Of a stretch of 64,000 bases of DNA, positions 21,086-33,220 are shown one piece after another. Source of the DNA: Cyprinodon diabolis. Lineage: Eukaryota > Chordata > Actinopteri > Cyprinodontiformes > Cyprinodontidae. The stretch's first letter is position 1; every line of letters begins with the position of its first letter. The notes below the pieces were generated by a model. That model had not been told where the DNA came from and ran no database searches. It saw nothing but the letters and a program-made list of their open reading frames with translations. The position numbers and the translations under genes were made by a program. The stretch spans positions 49,781,659 to 49,845,658 of the forward strand of contig CM060068.1 in NCBI GenBank assembly GCA_030533445.1, in the 5' to 3' direction.

Positions 21086-21556
21086 GAGCACAAGCACATG
21101 GAATAAACACAGGAACTGGTTCAGGCCTGGGGGCAGGTTCACTGGAGTCTGTGAGGATGACAGTTCAGTTAGTTTGGGAGCAGATGAGTCTGAGTTTGAG
21201 AGTTTCAGATTTATACCTTGAGGTGTCCGGGTTTGGCTTTGAGAGAGGAACTGTTGGGTCCAGAGACTGTTTAGTTCAGCAGAGTCCAATAACCGCTTCA
21301 GCGTCTTACTTCTAGCCTGAGGGCAGACCTAGGCTTTGGGTTTCCAGCTCTTAGTCCAGAGCTGCATGAGAATCCAGAAAAGGGTCTTCAGGTTTGGCTC
21401 AGAGGGTTGGCTCGGCAGGTTAAGCTCATCCAGAGCTTACAAGGAAAAACTGGATTCCTGAAAGCAGAGACAAAGAGGGATTAGAATCCAATCAGGAATC
21501 AGGAGCAACAAAGGTTCACAGAAGAAGCTAGGCTCAGGTGCTAACCAAACTGGATA

Positions 21557-21598
21557 AACACTGCGGCGTTGAGGCAAGGTCTGAAGGCAGGTTATATA
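21557..21598 (-). promoter_or_regulatory. LTR core promoter and predicted transcript 5' end
   Basis: On the minus strand TATATAA (21598-21592) is followed 31 bp downstream by GCCGCAGTGTT (21567-21557). This 11-mer pairs with the primer-binding site at 20999-21009. TATA spacing and complementarity point independently to the same start at 21567. Confidence 0.75.
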
Positions 21599-21708
21599 CT
21601 GTGGATCCTCTGATGATGAGATGCGTCTCAGGTGTGTCGAAGGCTCAGCTCAGGAGGATCCATGGTGGACTCTGCTGGAGAAAGGTGGAACTTCTCCAAA
21701 TCCCAACA

Positions 21709-23298
21709 ATAAGCGGCTTTGGTTTAAAAAGGCGTCTGGTTTATAAAAAGCTCTGGTTTATAACCGGCTTTCATTTATAATGGGCTCTGGTTTATAACAG
21801 GCTTTGGTTTATAACCAACTTTGGTTTATAAAGGGCTCTGGTTTATTGTAGGCTCTGGTATATAAAGGACTTTGGTTTCTAAAGGGCATTGGTTTCTAAA
21901 GAGATTGGTTTATAACCGGCTTTGGTTTATAAAGGGCTCTGGTTTATACAGGGCTCTGGTTTATAAAGGGCTCTGGTTTATAAAGGGCTCTGGTTTATAA
22001 TAGGCTCTGGTTTATAAAGGGCTCTGGTTTTTCAAGGGCTCTGGTTTTTAACATCCTCTGGCTTATAACGGGCTTTGGTTTAAAAAGGCCTCTGGTTTAT
22101 AAAAGGCTCTGGCTTATAACGGGCTTTGGTTTAAAAAGGCCTCTGCTTTATAACTGGATTTGGTTTATAAAGGGCTCTGGTTTATAACGGGCTCTGCTTT
22201 ATAACCGGCTTTGGTTATAAAGGGCTCTGGTTTATAAAGGGCTCTGGTTTATAATAGGCTCTGGTTTATAAAGGGCTCTGGTTTTTCAAGGGCTCTGGTT
22301 TTTAACATCCTCTGGCTTATAACGGACTTTGGTTTAAAAAGCCATCTGGTTTATAAAAGGCTCTGGCTTATAACGGGCTTTGGTTTAAAAAGGCCTCTGG
22401 TTTATAACTGGATTTGGTTTATAAAGGGCTCTGGTTTATAACGGGCTCTGCTTTATAACAGAATCTGGTTTATAACCAGCTTTTGTTTATAAAGGGCTCT
22501 GGTCTTTAAAGGGCTCTGGTTTATTACAGGCTCTGGTATATATAGGGATTTGGTTTCTAAAGGGCTTTGGTTTCTAAAGAGCTTGGTTTATAAAGGCCAC
22601 TGCTTTATAAGGGCTCTCTTTTATAAAGGGCTGTGGTTTATAACGGGATCTGGTTTATAAAGGGCTCTGGCTTTTCATGGGCTCTGGTTAATAAAGGGCT
22701 CTGGTTTATAACCGTCTTTGGTTTATTTCCGGCTCTGGTTTAAAAAGGGCTTTGGTTTATAAAAGGCTCTAGTTTATAACGGGCTCTGGTTTATAAAGGG
22801 CTCTGGTTTTTAATGGGCTCTGGTTCATAAAGGGCTCTGGTATATAATGGGCTCTGGTTTATAAAGGGCTTTGGTTTATAAAGGGCTCTGGTTTATAATA
22901 GGCTCTGGTTTATAAAGGGCTCTGGTTTTTCAAGAGCTCTGGTTTTTAACATCCTCTGGCTTATAACGGGCTTTGGCTTAAAAAGGCATCTGGTTTATAA
23001 AAGGCTCTGGCTTATAACGGGCTTTGGTTTAAAAAGGCGTCTGGTTTATAACTGGATTTGGTTTATAAAGGGCTCTGGTTTATAACGGGCTCTGCTTTAT
23101 AACAGAATCTGGTTTATAACCAGCTTTTGTTTATAAAGGGCTCTGGTCTTTAAAGGGCTCTGGTTTATTACAGGCTCTGGTATATATAGGGCTTTGGTTT
23201 CTAAAGAGCTTGGTTTATAAAGGGCGCTGCTTTATAAAGGGCTCTGGTTTATAAAGGGCTGTGGTTTATAACGGGATCTGGTTTATAATGGGCTCTGG
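21709..23298. repeat. 17-bp satellite, block 5a
   Basis: The satellite resumes with ATAAGCGGC, the right half of the target duplication. Local repeats of about 300-900 bp of variant order are visible, for example the TTTTTAACATCCTCTGG monomer near 22050, 22290 and 22940. No gene is seen. Confidence 0.92.
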
Positions 23299-26200
23299 TT
23301 TTTTGATGGGCTCTGGTTCATAAAGGGCTCTGGTTTATAACCGGCTCTGGTTTATTACCGGCTCTGGTTTAAAAAGGGCTTTGGTGTCTAAAGGGCTTTG
23401 GTTTATAAAAGGCTCTAGTTTATACCGGGCTCTGGTTTATAAAGGGCTCTGGTTTTTAATGGGCTCTGGTTCATAAAGGGCTCTGGTATATAATGGGCTC
23501 TGGTTTATAAAGGGCTTTGGTTTATAAAGAGCTCTGGTTTATAAAGGGCTCTGGTTTTTAAAGGGCTCTGGTTTATTACAGACTCTGGTATATAAAGGGC
23601 TTTTGTTTCTAAAGGGCTGTGGTTTATAAAGGGCTGTGGTTTATAACAGGCTCTGGTTTATAAAGGGCTCTGTTTTATAAAGGGCTCTGGTTTTTCAAGG
23701 GCTCTGGTTTTTAACATCCTCTGGCTTATAACGGGCTTTGGTTTAAAACGGCCTCTGGTTTATAAAAGGCTCTGGCTTATAACGGGCTTTGGTTTAAAAA
23801 GGCCTCTGGTTTATAAAAGGCTCTGGCTTATAACGGGCTTTGGTTTAAAAAGGCCTCTGGTTTATAACTGAATTTGGTTTATAAAGGGCTCTGGTTTATA
23901 ACGGGCTCTGCTTTATAACTGGCTTTGGTTTATACAGGGCGCTGGTTTATAAAGGGCTCTGGTTTATAACGGGTTTTGGTTTATAAAGGGCTCTGGTTTT
24001 TAATGGGATCTGGTTCATACAGGGCTCTGGTTTATAACCGGCTTTGGTTTATAAAGGGCTCTGGTTTTTAAAGGGCTCTGATTTATTACAGGCTCTGGTA
24101 TAGAAAGGGCTTTGGTTTCTAAAGGGCTTTGCTTTCTAAAGAGCTTGGTTTATAAAGGGCACTGGTTTATAAAGGGCTCTGATTTTTAATGGGCTCTGGT
24201 TAATATAGGGCTCTGGTTTTTAATGGGCTCTGGTTCATAAAGGGCTCTGGCTTATAAGCGGCCTTGGTTTAAAAAGGCGTCTGGTTTATAAAAGGCTCTG
24301 GTTTATAACCGGCTTTGGTTTATAATGGGCTCTGGTTTATAACAGGCTCTGGTTTATAACCGACTTTGGTTTATAAAGGGCTCTGGTTTATTGCAGGCTA
24401 TGGTATATAAAGGGCTTTGGTTTCTAAAGGGCTTTGGTTTCTAAAGAGCTTGGTTAATAACCGGCTTTGGTTTATAAAGGGCTCTGGTTTATAAAGGGCT
24501 CTGGTTTATTACAGGCTGGTATATAAAGGGTTTTGGTTTATACAGGGCGCTGGTTCATAAAGGGCTCTGGTTTATAAAGGGCTCTGGTTTATAAAGGGCT
24601 CTGGTTTATAATGGGCTCTGGTTCATAAAGGGCTCTGGTTTTTAATGGGCTCTGGTTCATACAGGGCTCCGGTTTATAACCGGCTTTGGTTTATAAAGGG
24701 CTCTGGTTTATAACAGGCTCTGGTTTATAACCAGCTTTGGTTTATAAAAGGCTCTGGTTTTTAAAGGGCTCTGGTTTATTACAGGCTCTGGTATATATAG
24801 GGCTTTGGTTTCTAAAAGGCTTTGGTTTTTTAAAGAGCTTGGTTTATAAAGGGCGCTGGTTTATAAAGGGCTGTGGTTTATAACGGGCTCTGGTTTATAA
24901 AGGGCTCTGGTTTTTCATGGGCTCTGGTTCATAAAGGGCTCTGGTATATAATGGGCTCTGGTTTATAAAGGGATTTGGTTTATAAAGGGCTCTGCTTTAT
25001 AAAGGGCTCTTGTTTTTAAAGGGCTCTGGTATATAAAGGGCTTTGGTTTTTAAAGGGCGCTGGTTTATAAATGGCTCTGGTTTATAACGGGCTCTGGTTT
25101 ATAATGGGCTCTGGTTTTTTGATGGGCTCTGGTTCATAAAGGGCTCTGGTTTATAACCGGCTCTGGTTTATTACCGGCTCTGGTTTAAAAAGGGCTTTGG
25201 TGTCTAAAGGGCTTTGGTTTATAAAAGGCTCTAGTTTATACCGGGCTCTGGTTTATAAAGGGCTCTGGTTTTTAATGGGCTCTGGTTCATAAAGGGCTCT
25301 GGTATATAATGGGCTCTGGTTTATAAAGGGCTTTGGTTTATAAAGAGCTCTGGTTTATAAAGGGCTCTGGTTTTTAAAGGGCTCTGGTTTATTACAGACT
25401 CTGGTATATAAAGGGCTTTGGTTTCTAAAGGGCTGTGGTTTATAAAGGGCTGTGGTTTATAACAGGCTCTGGTTTATAAAGGGCTCTGTTTTATAAAGGG
25501 CTCTGGTTTTTCAAGGGCTCTGGTTTTTAACATCCTCTGGCTTATAACGGGCTTTGGTTTAAAACGGCCTCTGGTTTATAAAAGGCTCTGGCTTATAACG
25601 GGCTTTGGTTTAAAAAGGCCTCTGGTTTATAAAAGGCTCTGGCTTATAACGGGCTTTGGTTTAAAAAGGCCTCTGGTTTATAACTGAATTTGGTTTATAA
25701 AGGGCTCTGGTTTATAACGGGCTCTGCTTTATAACTGGCTTTGGTTTATACAGGGCGCTGGTTTATAAAGGGCTCTGGTTTATAACGGGTTTTGGTTTAT
25801 AAAGGGCTCTGGTTTTTAATGGGATCTGGTTCATACAGGGCTCTGGTTTATAACCGGCTTTGGTTTATAAAGGGCTCTGGTTTTTAAAGGGCTCTGGTTT
25901 ATTACAGGCTCTGGTATAGAAAGGGCTTTGGTTTCTAAAGGGCTTTGCTTTCTAAAGAGCTTGGTTTATAAAGGGCACTGGTTTATAAAGGGCTCTGATT
26001 TTTAATGGGCTCTGGTTAATATAGGGCTCTGGTTTTTAATGGGCTCTGGTTCATAAAGGGCTCTGGCTTATAAGCGGCTTTGGTTTAAAAAGGCGTCTGG
26101 TTTATAAAACGCTCTGGTTTATAACCGGCTTTGGTTTATAATGGGCTCTGGTTTATAACAGGCTCTGGTTTATAACCGACTTTGGTTTATAAAGGGCTCT

Positions 26201-26930
26201 GGTTTATTGCAGGCTATGGTATATAAAGGGCTTTGGTTTCTAAAGGGCTTTGGTTTCTAAAGAGCTTGGTTAATAACCGGCTTTGGTTTATAAAGGGCTC
26301 TGGTTTATAAAGGGCTCTGGTTTATTACAGGCTGGTATATAAAGGGTTTTGGTTTATACAGGGCGCTGGTTCATAAAGGGCTCTGGTTTATAAAGGGCTC
26401 TGGTTTATAAAGGGCTCTGGTTTATAATGGGCTCTGGTTCATAAAGGGCTCTGGTTTTTAATGGGCTCTGGTTCATACAGGGCTCCGGTTTATAACCGGC
26501 TTTGGTTTATAAAGGGCTCTGGTTTATAACAGGCTCTGGTTTATAACCAGCTTTGGTTTATAAAAGGCTCTGGTTTTTAAAGGGCTCTGGTTTATTACAG
26601 GCTCTGGTATATATAGGGCTTTGGTTTCTAAAAGGCTTTGGTTTTTTAAAGAGCTTGGTTTATAAAGGGCGCTGGTTTATAAAGGGCTGTGGTTTATAAC
26701 GGGCTCTGGTTTATAAAGGGCTCTGGTTTTTCATGGGCTCTGGTTCATAAAGGGCTCTGGTATATAATGGGCTCTGGTTTATAAAGGGATTTGGTTTATA
26801 AAGGGCTCTGCTTTATAAAGGGCTCTTGTTTTTAAAGGGCTCTGGTATATAAAGGGCTTTGGTTTTTAAAGGGCGCTGGTTTATAAATGGCTCTGGTTTA
26901 TAACGGGCTCTGGTTTATAAAGGGCTCTGG
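23299..26930. repeat. Tandem duplication of a 1,816-bp satellite block
   Basis: Two adjacent copies of about 1,816 bp lie here; the marker TTTTTTGATGGG is at 23299 and 25115. The copies are nearly identical, with only scattered single-base differences noticed, for example GCGGCCTTGG against GCGGCTTTGG and AAAGGCTCTGG against AAACGCTCTGG. The high identity points to a recent duplication (or, less likely, an assembly error). No gene is seen. Confidence 0.88.
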
Positions 26931-29900
26931 TTTATTACAGGCTCTGGTATATAAAGGGCTTTGGTTTATACAGGGCGCTGGTTTATAAAGGGCACCGGTT
27001 TATAACGGGCTCTGGTTTATAAATGGCTCTGGTTTTTAAATAGGCTCTGGTTCATACAGGGTTCTGGTTTATAACGGGCTTTGGTTTATAAAGGGCTCTG
27101 GTTTTTAAAGGGCTCTGGTTTATAACTGAATTTGGTTTATAAAGGGCTCTGGTTTATAACGGGCTCTGCTTTATAACCGGCTTTGGTTTATAAAGGGCTC
27201 TGGTTTATAAAGGGCTCTGGTTTATTACAGGCTCTGGTATATAACGGGCTCTGGTTTATAAAGGGCTCTGGTTTTTAATGGGCTCTGGTTCATACAGGGC
27301 TCTGGTTTATAACCCTCTTTGGTTTATAACGGGCTCTGGTTTATAAAGGCTTCTGGTTTATAACCAGCTTTGGTTTATAAAGGGCTCTGGTTTCTAAAAA
27401 GGCTCTGGCTTATAACGGGCTTTGGTTTAAAAGGCCTCTGGTTTATAACTGTATTTGGTGTATAAAGGGCTCTGGTTTATAAAGGGCTCTGGTTTATTAC
27501 AGGCTCTGGTATATAAAGGGCTTTGGTTTATACAGGGCGCTGGTTTATAAAGGGCTCTGGTTTATAATGGGCTCTGGTTAATAAAGGGCTCTGGTTTATA
27601 ACCGTCTCTGGTTTATTACCGGCTCTGGTTTAAAAAGGGCTTTGGTATCTAAAGGGCTTTGGTTTATAAAAGGCTCTAGTTTATAACGGGCTCTGGTTTA
27701 TAAAGGGCTCTGGTTTTTAATGGGCTCTGGTTCATAAAGGGCTCTGGTATATAATGGGCTCTGGTTTATAACCGGCTTTGGTTTATAATGGGCTCTGGTT
27801 TATAATAGGCTCTGGTTTATAAAGGGCTCTGGTTTTTCAAGAGCTCTGGTTTATTGCAGGCTCTGGTATATAAAGGGCTTTGGTTTCTAAAGGGCTTTGG
27901 TTTCTACAGAGCTTGGTTAATAACCGGCTTTGGTTCATAAAGGGCTCTGGTTCATAAAGGGCTCTGGTTTATTACAGGCTCTGGTATATAAAGGGTTTTG
28001 GTTTATACAGGGTTTTGGTTCATAAAGGGCTCTGGTTTATAAAGGGCTCTGGTTTATAATGGGCTCTGGTTCATAAAGGGCTCTGGTTTTTAATGGGCTC
28101 TGGTTCATACAGGGCTCTGGTTTATAACCGGCTTTGGTTGATAAAGGGCTCTGGTTTATAACAGGCTCTGGTTTATAACCAGCTTTGGTTTATAAAAGGC
28201 TCTGGTTTTTAAAGGGCTCTGGTTTAGTACAGGCTCTGTTATATATAGGGCCTTGGTTTCTAAAAGGCTTTGGTTTTTTAAAGAGCTTGGTTTATAAAGG
28301 GCGCTGGTTTATAAAGGGCTGTGGTTTATAACGGGCTCTGGTTTATAAAGGGCTCTGGTTTTTCATGGGCTCTGGTTCATAAAGGGCTCTGGTATATAAT
28401 GGGCTCTGGTTTATAAAGGGATTTGGTTTATAAAGGGCTCTGGTTTATAAAGGGCTCCTGTTTTTAAAGGGGTCTGGTATATAAAGGGCTTTGGTTTTTA
28501 AAGGGCGCTGGTTTATGAAGGGCTCTGGTTTATAACGGGCTCTGGTTTATAAAGGGCTCTGGTTTATTACAGGCTCTGGTATATAAAGGGCTTTGGTTTA
28601 TACAGGGCGCTGGTTTATAAAGGGCACTGATTTATAACGGGCTCTGGTTTATAAAGGGCTCTGGTTTTTAATAGGCTCTGGTTCATACAGGGTTCTGGTT
28701 TATAACTGGCTTTGGTTTATAAAGGGCTCTGGTTTTTAAAGGGCTCTGGTTTATTACAGGCTCTGGTATATAAAGGGCTTTGGTTTCTAAAGGGCTTTGC
28801 TTTCTAAAGAGCTTGGTTTATAAAGGGCGCTGGTTTATAAAGGGCTCTGGTTTATAAAGTGTTGTGGTTTATAATGGGCTCTGGTTTATAAAGGTCTCTG
28901 GTTTTTCATGGGCTCTGGTTCATAAAGGGCTCTGGTTTATAAAGGGCTCTGTTTTTTAATGGGCTCTTGTTATTAAAGGGCTCTGGTTTTTAATGGGCTC
29001 TGGTTCATAAAGGGCTCTGGCTTATAAGCGGCTCTGGTTTATAAAAGGCTCTGGTTTTTCAAGGGCTCTGGTTTTTAACATCCTCTGGCTTATAACGGGC
29101 TTTGGTTTAAAAAGGCCTCTGGTTTATAAAAGGCTCTGGCTTATAACGGGCTTTGGTTTAAAAAGGCCTCTGGTTTATAACTGGATTTGGTTTATAAAGG
29201 GCTCTGGTTTATAACGGGCTCTGCTTTATAACCCGCTTTGGTTTAACAAGGGCTCTGGTTTATAAAGGGCTCTGGTTTATTACAGGCTCTGGTATATAAA
29301 GAGCTTTGGTTTATACAGGGTGCTGGTTTATAAAGGGCTCTGGTTTATAACAGAATCTGGTTTATAACCAGCTTTGGTCTATAAAGGGCTCTGGTTTTTA
29401 AAGGGCTCTGGTTTATTACAGGCTCTGATATATATAAGGCTTTGGTTTCTAAAGGGCTTTGGTTTCTAAAGAGCTTGGTTTATAAAGGGCGCTTGTTTAT
29501 AAAGGGCTCTGGTTATAAAGGGTTGTGGTTTATAACGGGCTCTGGTTTATAAAGGGCTCTGGTTTTTCATGGGCTGTGGTTGATAAAGGGCTCTGGTTTA
29601 TAACCGGCTCTGGTTTATAACCGCCTCTGGTTTAAAAAGGGCTTTGGTTTCTAAAGAGCTTTGGTTTATAAAGGGCTTTGGTTTATAACGGGTTTTGGTT
29701 TATAAAGGGCTCTGGTTTTTAATGGGCTCTGGTTCATACAGGGCTCTGGTTTATAACTAGCTTTGGTTTATAAAGGGCTCTGGTTTTTAAAGGGCTCTGG
29801 TTTATTACAGGCTCTGGTATATAAAGGGCTTTGGTTTCTAAAGGGCTTTGCTTTCTAAAGAGCTTGGTTTATAAAGGGCGCTGGTTTATAAAGGCCTTTG

Positions 29901-30300
29901 GTTTATAAAAGGCTCTGGCTTATAACGGGCTTTGGTTTAAAAAGGCCTCTGGTTTATAACTGGATTTGGTTTATATAGGGCTCTGGTTTATTACGGGCTC
30001 TGCTTTATAACCGGCTTTGGTTTAACAAGGGCTCTGGTTTATAAAGGGCTCTGGTTTATTACAGGCTCTGGTATATAAAGAGCTTTGGTTTATACAGGGC
30101 GCTGGTTTATAAAGGGCTCTGGTTTATAACAGGCTCTGGTTTATGACCAGCTTTGGTTTATAAAGGGCTCTGGTTTTTAAAGGGCTCTGGTTTATTACAG
30201 GCTCTGATATATATAGGGCTTTGGTTTATAAAGGGCATTGGTTTCTAAAGAGCTTGGTTTATAAAGGGCGCTTGTTTTTAAAGGGCTCTGGTTTATTACA
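26931..30300. repeat. 17-bp satellite, block 5b
   Basis: This is continuous 17-bp satellite with imperfect partial copies of neighbouring blocks and no clean long period that I could trace. No gene is seen. Confidence 0.9.
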
Positions 30301-30359
30301 GGCTCTGGTATATAAAGGGCTTTGGTTTCTAAAGGGCTCTGGTTTATAAAGGGCTCTGG

Positions 30360-33220
30360 TTTATAACGGGCTCTGGCTTATAAAGGGCTCTGGTTTATTA
30401 CAGGCTCTGGTATATAAAGGGCTTTGGTTTATAACGGGCTCTGGTTTATAAAGGGCTCTGGTTTTTAGTGGGCTCTGGTTCATACAGGGCTCTGGTTTAT
30501 AACTGGCTTTGGTTTATAAAGGGCTCTGGTTTTTAAAGGGCTCTGGTTTATTACAGGCTCTGGTATATAAAGGGCTTTGGTTTCTAAAGGGCTCTGGTTT
30601 ATAAAGGGCTCTGGTTTATAACGGGCTCTGGTTTATAAAGGGCTTTGCTTTATAACCGGCTTTGGTTTATAAAGGGCTCTGGTTTATAAAGGGCTCTGCT
30701 TTATAATAGGCTCTGGTTTATAAAGGGCTCTGGTTTTTCAAGGGCTCTGGTTTTTAACATCCTTTGGCTTATAACGGGCTTTGGTTTAAAAAGGCATCTG
30801 GTTTACAAAAGGCTCTGGCTTATAACGGGCTTTGGTTTAAAAAGGCCTCTGGTTTATAACTGGATTGGGTTTATAAAGGGCTCTGGTTTATAACGGGCTC
30901 TGCTTTATAACCGGCTTTGGTTTATAAAGGGCTCTGCTTTATAAAGGAATCTGGTTTATAACAGGCTCTGGTTTATAACCAGCTTTTGTTTATAAAGGGC
31001 TCTGGTCTTTAAAGGGCTCTGGTTTATTACAGGCTCTGGTATATATAGGGCTTTGGTTTCTAAAGGGCTTTGTTTTCTAAAGAGCTTGGTTTATAAAGGC
31101 CGCTGGTTTATAAAGGGCTCGGGTTTATAAAGGGCTGTGGTTTATAATGGGATCTGGTTTATAAAGGGCTCTGGTTTATAACGGGATCTGGTTTATAAAG
31201 GGCTCTGGTTTTTCATGGGCTCTGGTTCATAAAGGGCTCTGGTTTATAACCGGCTCTGGTTTATTACTGGCTCTGGTTTAAAAAGGGCTTTGGTGTCTAA
31301 ACGGCTTTGGTTTATAAAAGGCTCTAGTTTATAATGGGCTCTGGTTTATAAAGGGCTCTGGTTTTTAATGGGCTCTGGTTCATAAAGGGCTCTGGTATAT
31401 AACGGGCTCTGGTTTATAAAGGGCTCTGGTTTATAAAGGGCTCTGGTTTATAACAGGCTCTGGTTTATAAAGGGCTCTGGTTTTTCAAGGGCTCTGGTTT
31501 TTAACATCCTCTGGCTTATAACGGGCTTTGGTTTAAAAAGGCCTCTGGTTTATAAAAGGCTCTGGCTTATAACGGGCTTTGGTTTAAAAAGGCCTCTGGT
31601 TTATAACTGGATTTGGTTTATAAAGGGCTCTGGTTTATAACGGGCTCTGCTTTATAACCGGCTTTGGTTTAACAAGGGCTCTGGTTTATAAAGGGCTCTG
31701 GTTTATTGCAGGCTCTGGTATATAAAGAGCTTTGGTTTATACAGGGCGCTGGTTTATAAAGGGCTCTGGTTTATAACAGAATCTGGTTTATAACCAGCTT
31801 TGGTTTATAAAGGGCTCTGGTTTTTAAAGGGCTCTGGTTTATTACAGGCTCTGATATATATAAGGCTTTGGTTTCTAAAGGGCTTTGGTTTCTAAAGAGC
31901 TTGGTTTATAAAGGGCGCTTGTTTATAAAGGGCTCTGGTTTATAAAGGGCTCTGGTTTATAACGGGCTCTGGCTTATAAAGGGCTCTGGTTTATTACAGG
32001 CTCTGGTATACAAAGGGCTTTGGTTTATAACGGGCTCTGGTTTATAAAGGGCTCTGGTTTTTAATGGGCTCTGGTTCATACAGGGCTCTGGTTTATAACT
32101 GGCTTTGGTTTATAAAGGGCTCTGGTTTTTAAAGGGCTCTGGTTTATTACAGGCTCTGGTATATAAAGGGCTTTGGTTTCTAAAGGGCTCTGGTTTATAA
32201 AGGGCTCTGGTTTATAACGGGCTCTGGTTTATAAAGGGCTCTGCTTTATAACCGGCTTTGGTTAATAAAGGGCTCTGGTTTATAAAGGGCTCTGGTTTAT
32301 AAAGGGCTTTGCTTTATAATAGGCTCTGGTTTATAAAGGGCTCTGGTTTTTAACATCCTTTGGCTTATAACGGGCTTTGGTTTAAAAAGGCATCTGGTTT
32401 ACAAAAGGCTCTGGCTTATAACGGGCTTTGGTTTAAAAAGGCCTCTGGTTTATAACTGGATTTGGTTTATAAAGGGCTCTGGTTTATAACAGGCTCTGCT
32501 TTATAACCGGCTTTGGTTTATAAAGGGCTCTGCTTTATAAAGGAATCTGGTTTATAACAGGCTCTGGTTTATAACCAGCTTTTGTTTATAAAGGGCTCTG
32601 GTCTTTAAAGGGCTCTGGTTTATTACAGGCTCTGGTATATATAGGGCTTTGGTTTCTAAAGGGCTTTGGTTTCTAAAGAGCTTGGTTTATAAAGGCCGCT
32701 GGTTTATAAAGGGCTCTGGTTTATAAAGGGCTGTGGTTTATAATGGGATCTGGTTTATAAAGGGCTCTGGTTTATAACGGGATCTGGTTTATAAAGGGCT
32801 CTGGTTTTTCATGGGCTCTGGTTCATAAAGGGCTCTGGTTTATAACCGGCTCTGGTTTATTACCGGCTCTGGTTTAAAAAGGGCTTTGGTGTCTAAAGGG
32901 CTTTGGTTTATAAAAGGCTCTAGTTTATAACGGGCTCTGGTTTATAAAGGACTCTGGTTTTTAATGGGCTCTGGTTCATAAAGGGCTCTGGTATATAATG
33001 GGCTCTGGTTTATAAAGGGCTTTGGTTTTTAAAGAGCTCTGGTTTATAAAGGGCTCTGGTTTATAAAGGGCTCTGGTTTTTAATGGGCTCTGGTTCATAA
33101 AGGGCTCTGGTATATAACGGGCTCTGGTTTATAAAGGGCTCTGGTTTATAACGGGCTCTGGTTTATAAAGGGCTCTGTTTTATAAAGGGCTCTGGTTTAT
33201 AAAGGGCTCTGGTTTATAAC
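30360..33220. repeat. Tandem duplication of a 1,596-bp satellite block with monomer slips
   Basis: Markers GGCTTATAAAGG (30375, 31971), GGAATCTGG (30946, 32542), AATGGGATCTGG (31146, 32742) and GTGTCTAA (31293, 32889) are all offset by 1,596 bp. Between them GCTTTATAATAGG (30698, 32311) is offset 1,613, so one monomer was gained and then one lost. Beyond about 31400 the offset becomes 1,766 (31451 to 33217), which is ten monomers more. No gene is seen. Confidence 0.88.

Larger units (their letters stand above)
16769..21708 (-). mobile_element. Ty3/Gypsy (Tf1/sushi-type chromovirus) retrotransposon, defective
   Basis: The element is 4,940 bp, inserted in the satellite with a 5-bp target duplication ATAAG (16764-16768 and 21709-21713). 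Minus-strand order is 5' LTR, self-priming primer site, gag, protease, reverse transcriptase/RNase H, integrase, then a short remnant of the 3' LTR. The order RT before integrase and the integrase motifs identify Ty3/Gypsy. The gag type and the primer site fit the vertebrate sushi group. Defects are three frame changes, a mutated RT active site, a mutated zinc knuckle, and a deletion that removed the end of pol, the polypurine tract and about 550 bp of the 3' LTR. Because both outer ends keep the target duplication, the deletion should have followed insertion. The retained 145 bp shared by the two LTRs differ at 3 positions, about 2%. Confidence 0.93.
21011..21708 (-). mobile_element. 5' LTR of the Gypsy element
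   Basis: This 698-bp LTR is bounded by TG...CA (plus-strand TGTCATGATGG to TCCCAACA), with the ATAAG target duplication at its outer edge. On the minus strand it has a short U3 of about 141 bp, a TATA box and start site, then a long R/U5 of about 557 bp with an AATAAA at 21085-21080. It would drive transcription of gag and pol. Confidence 0.92.
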
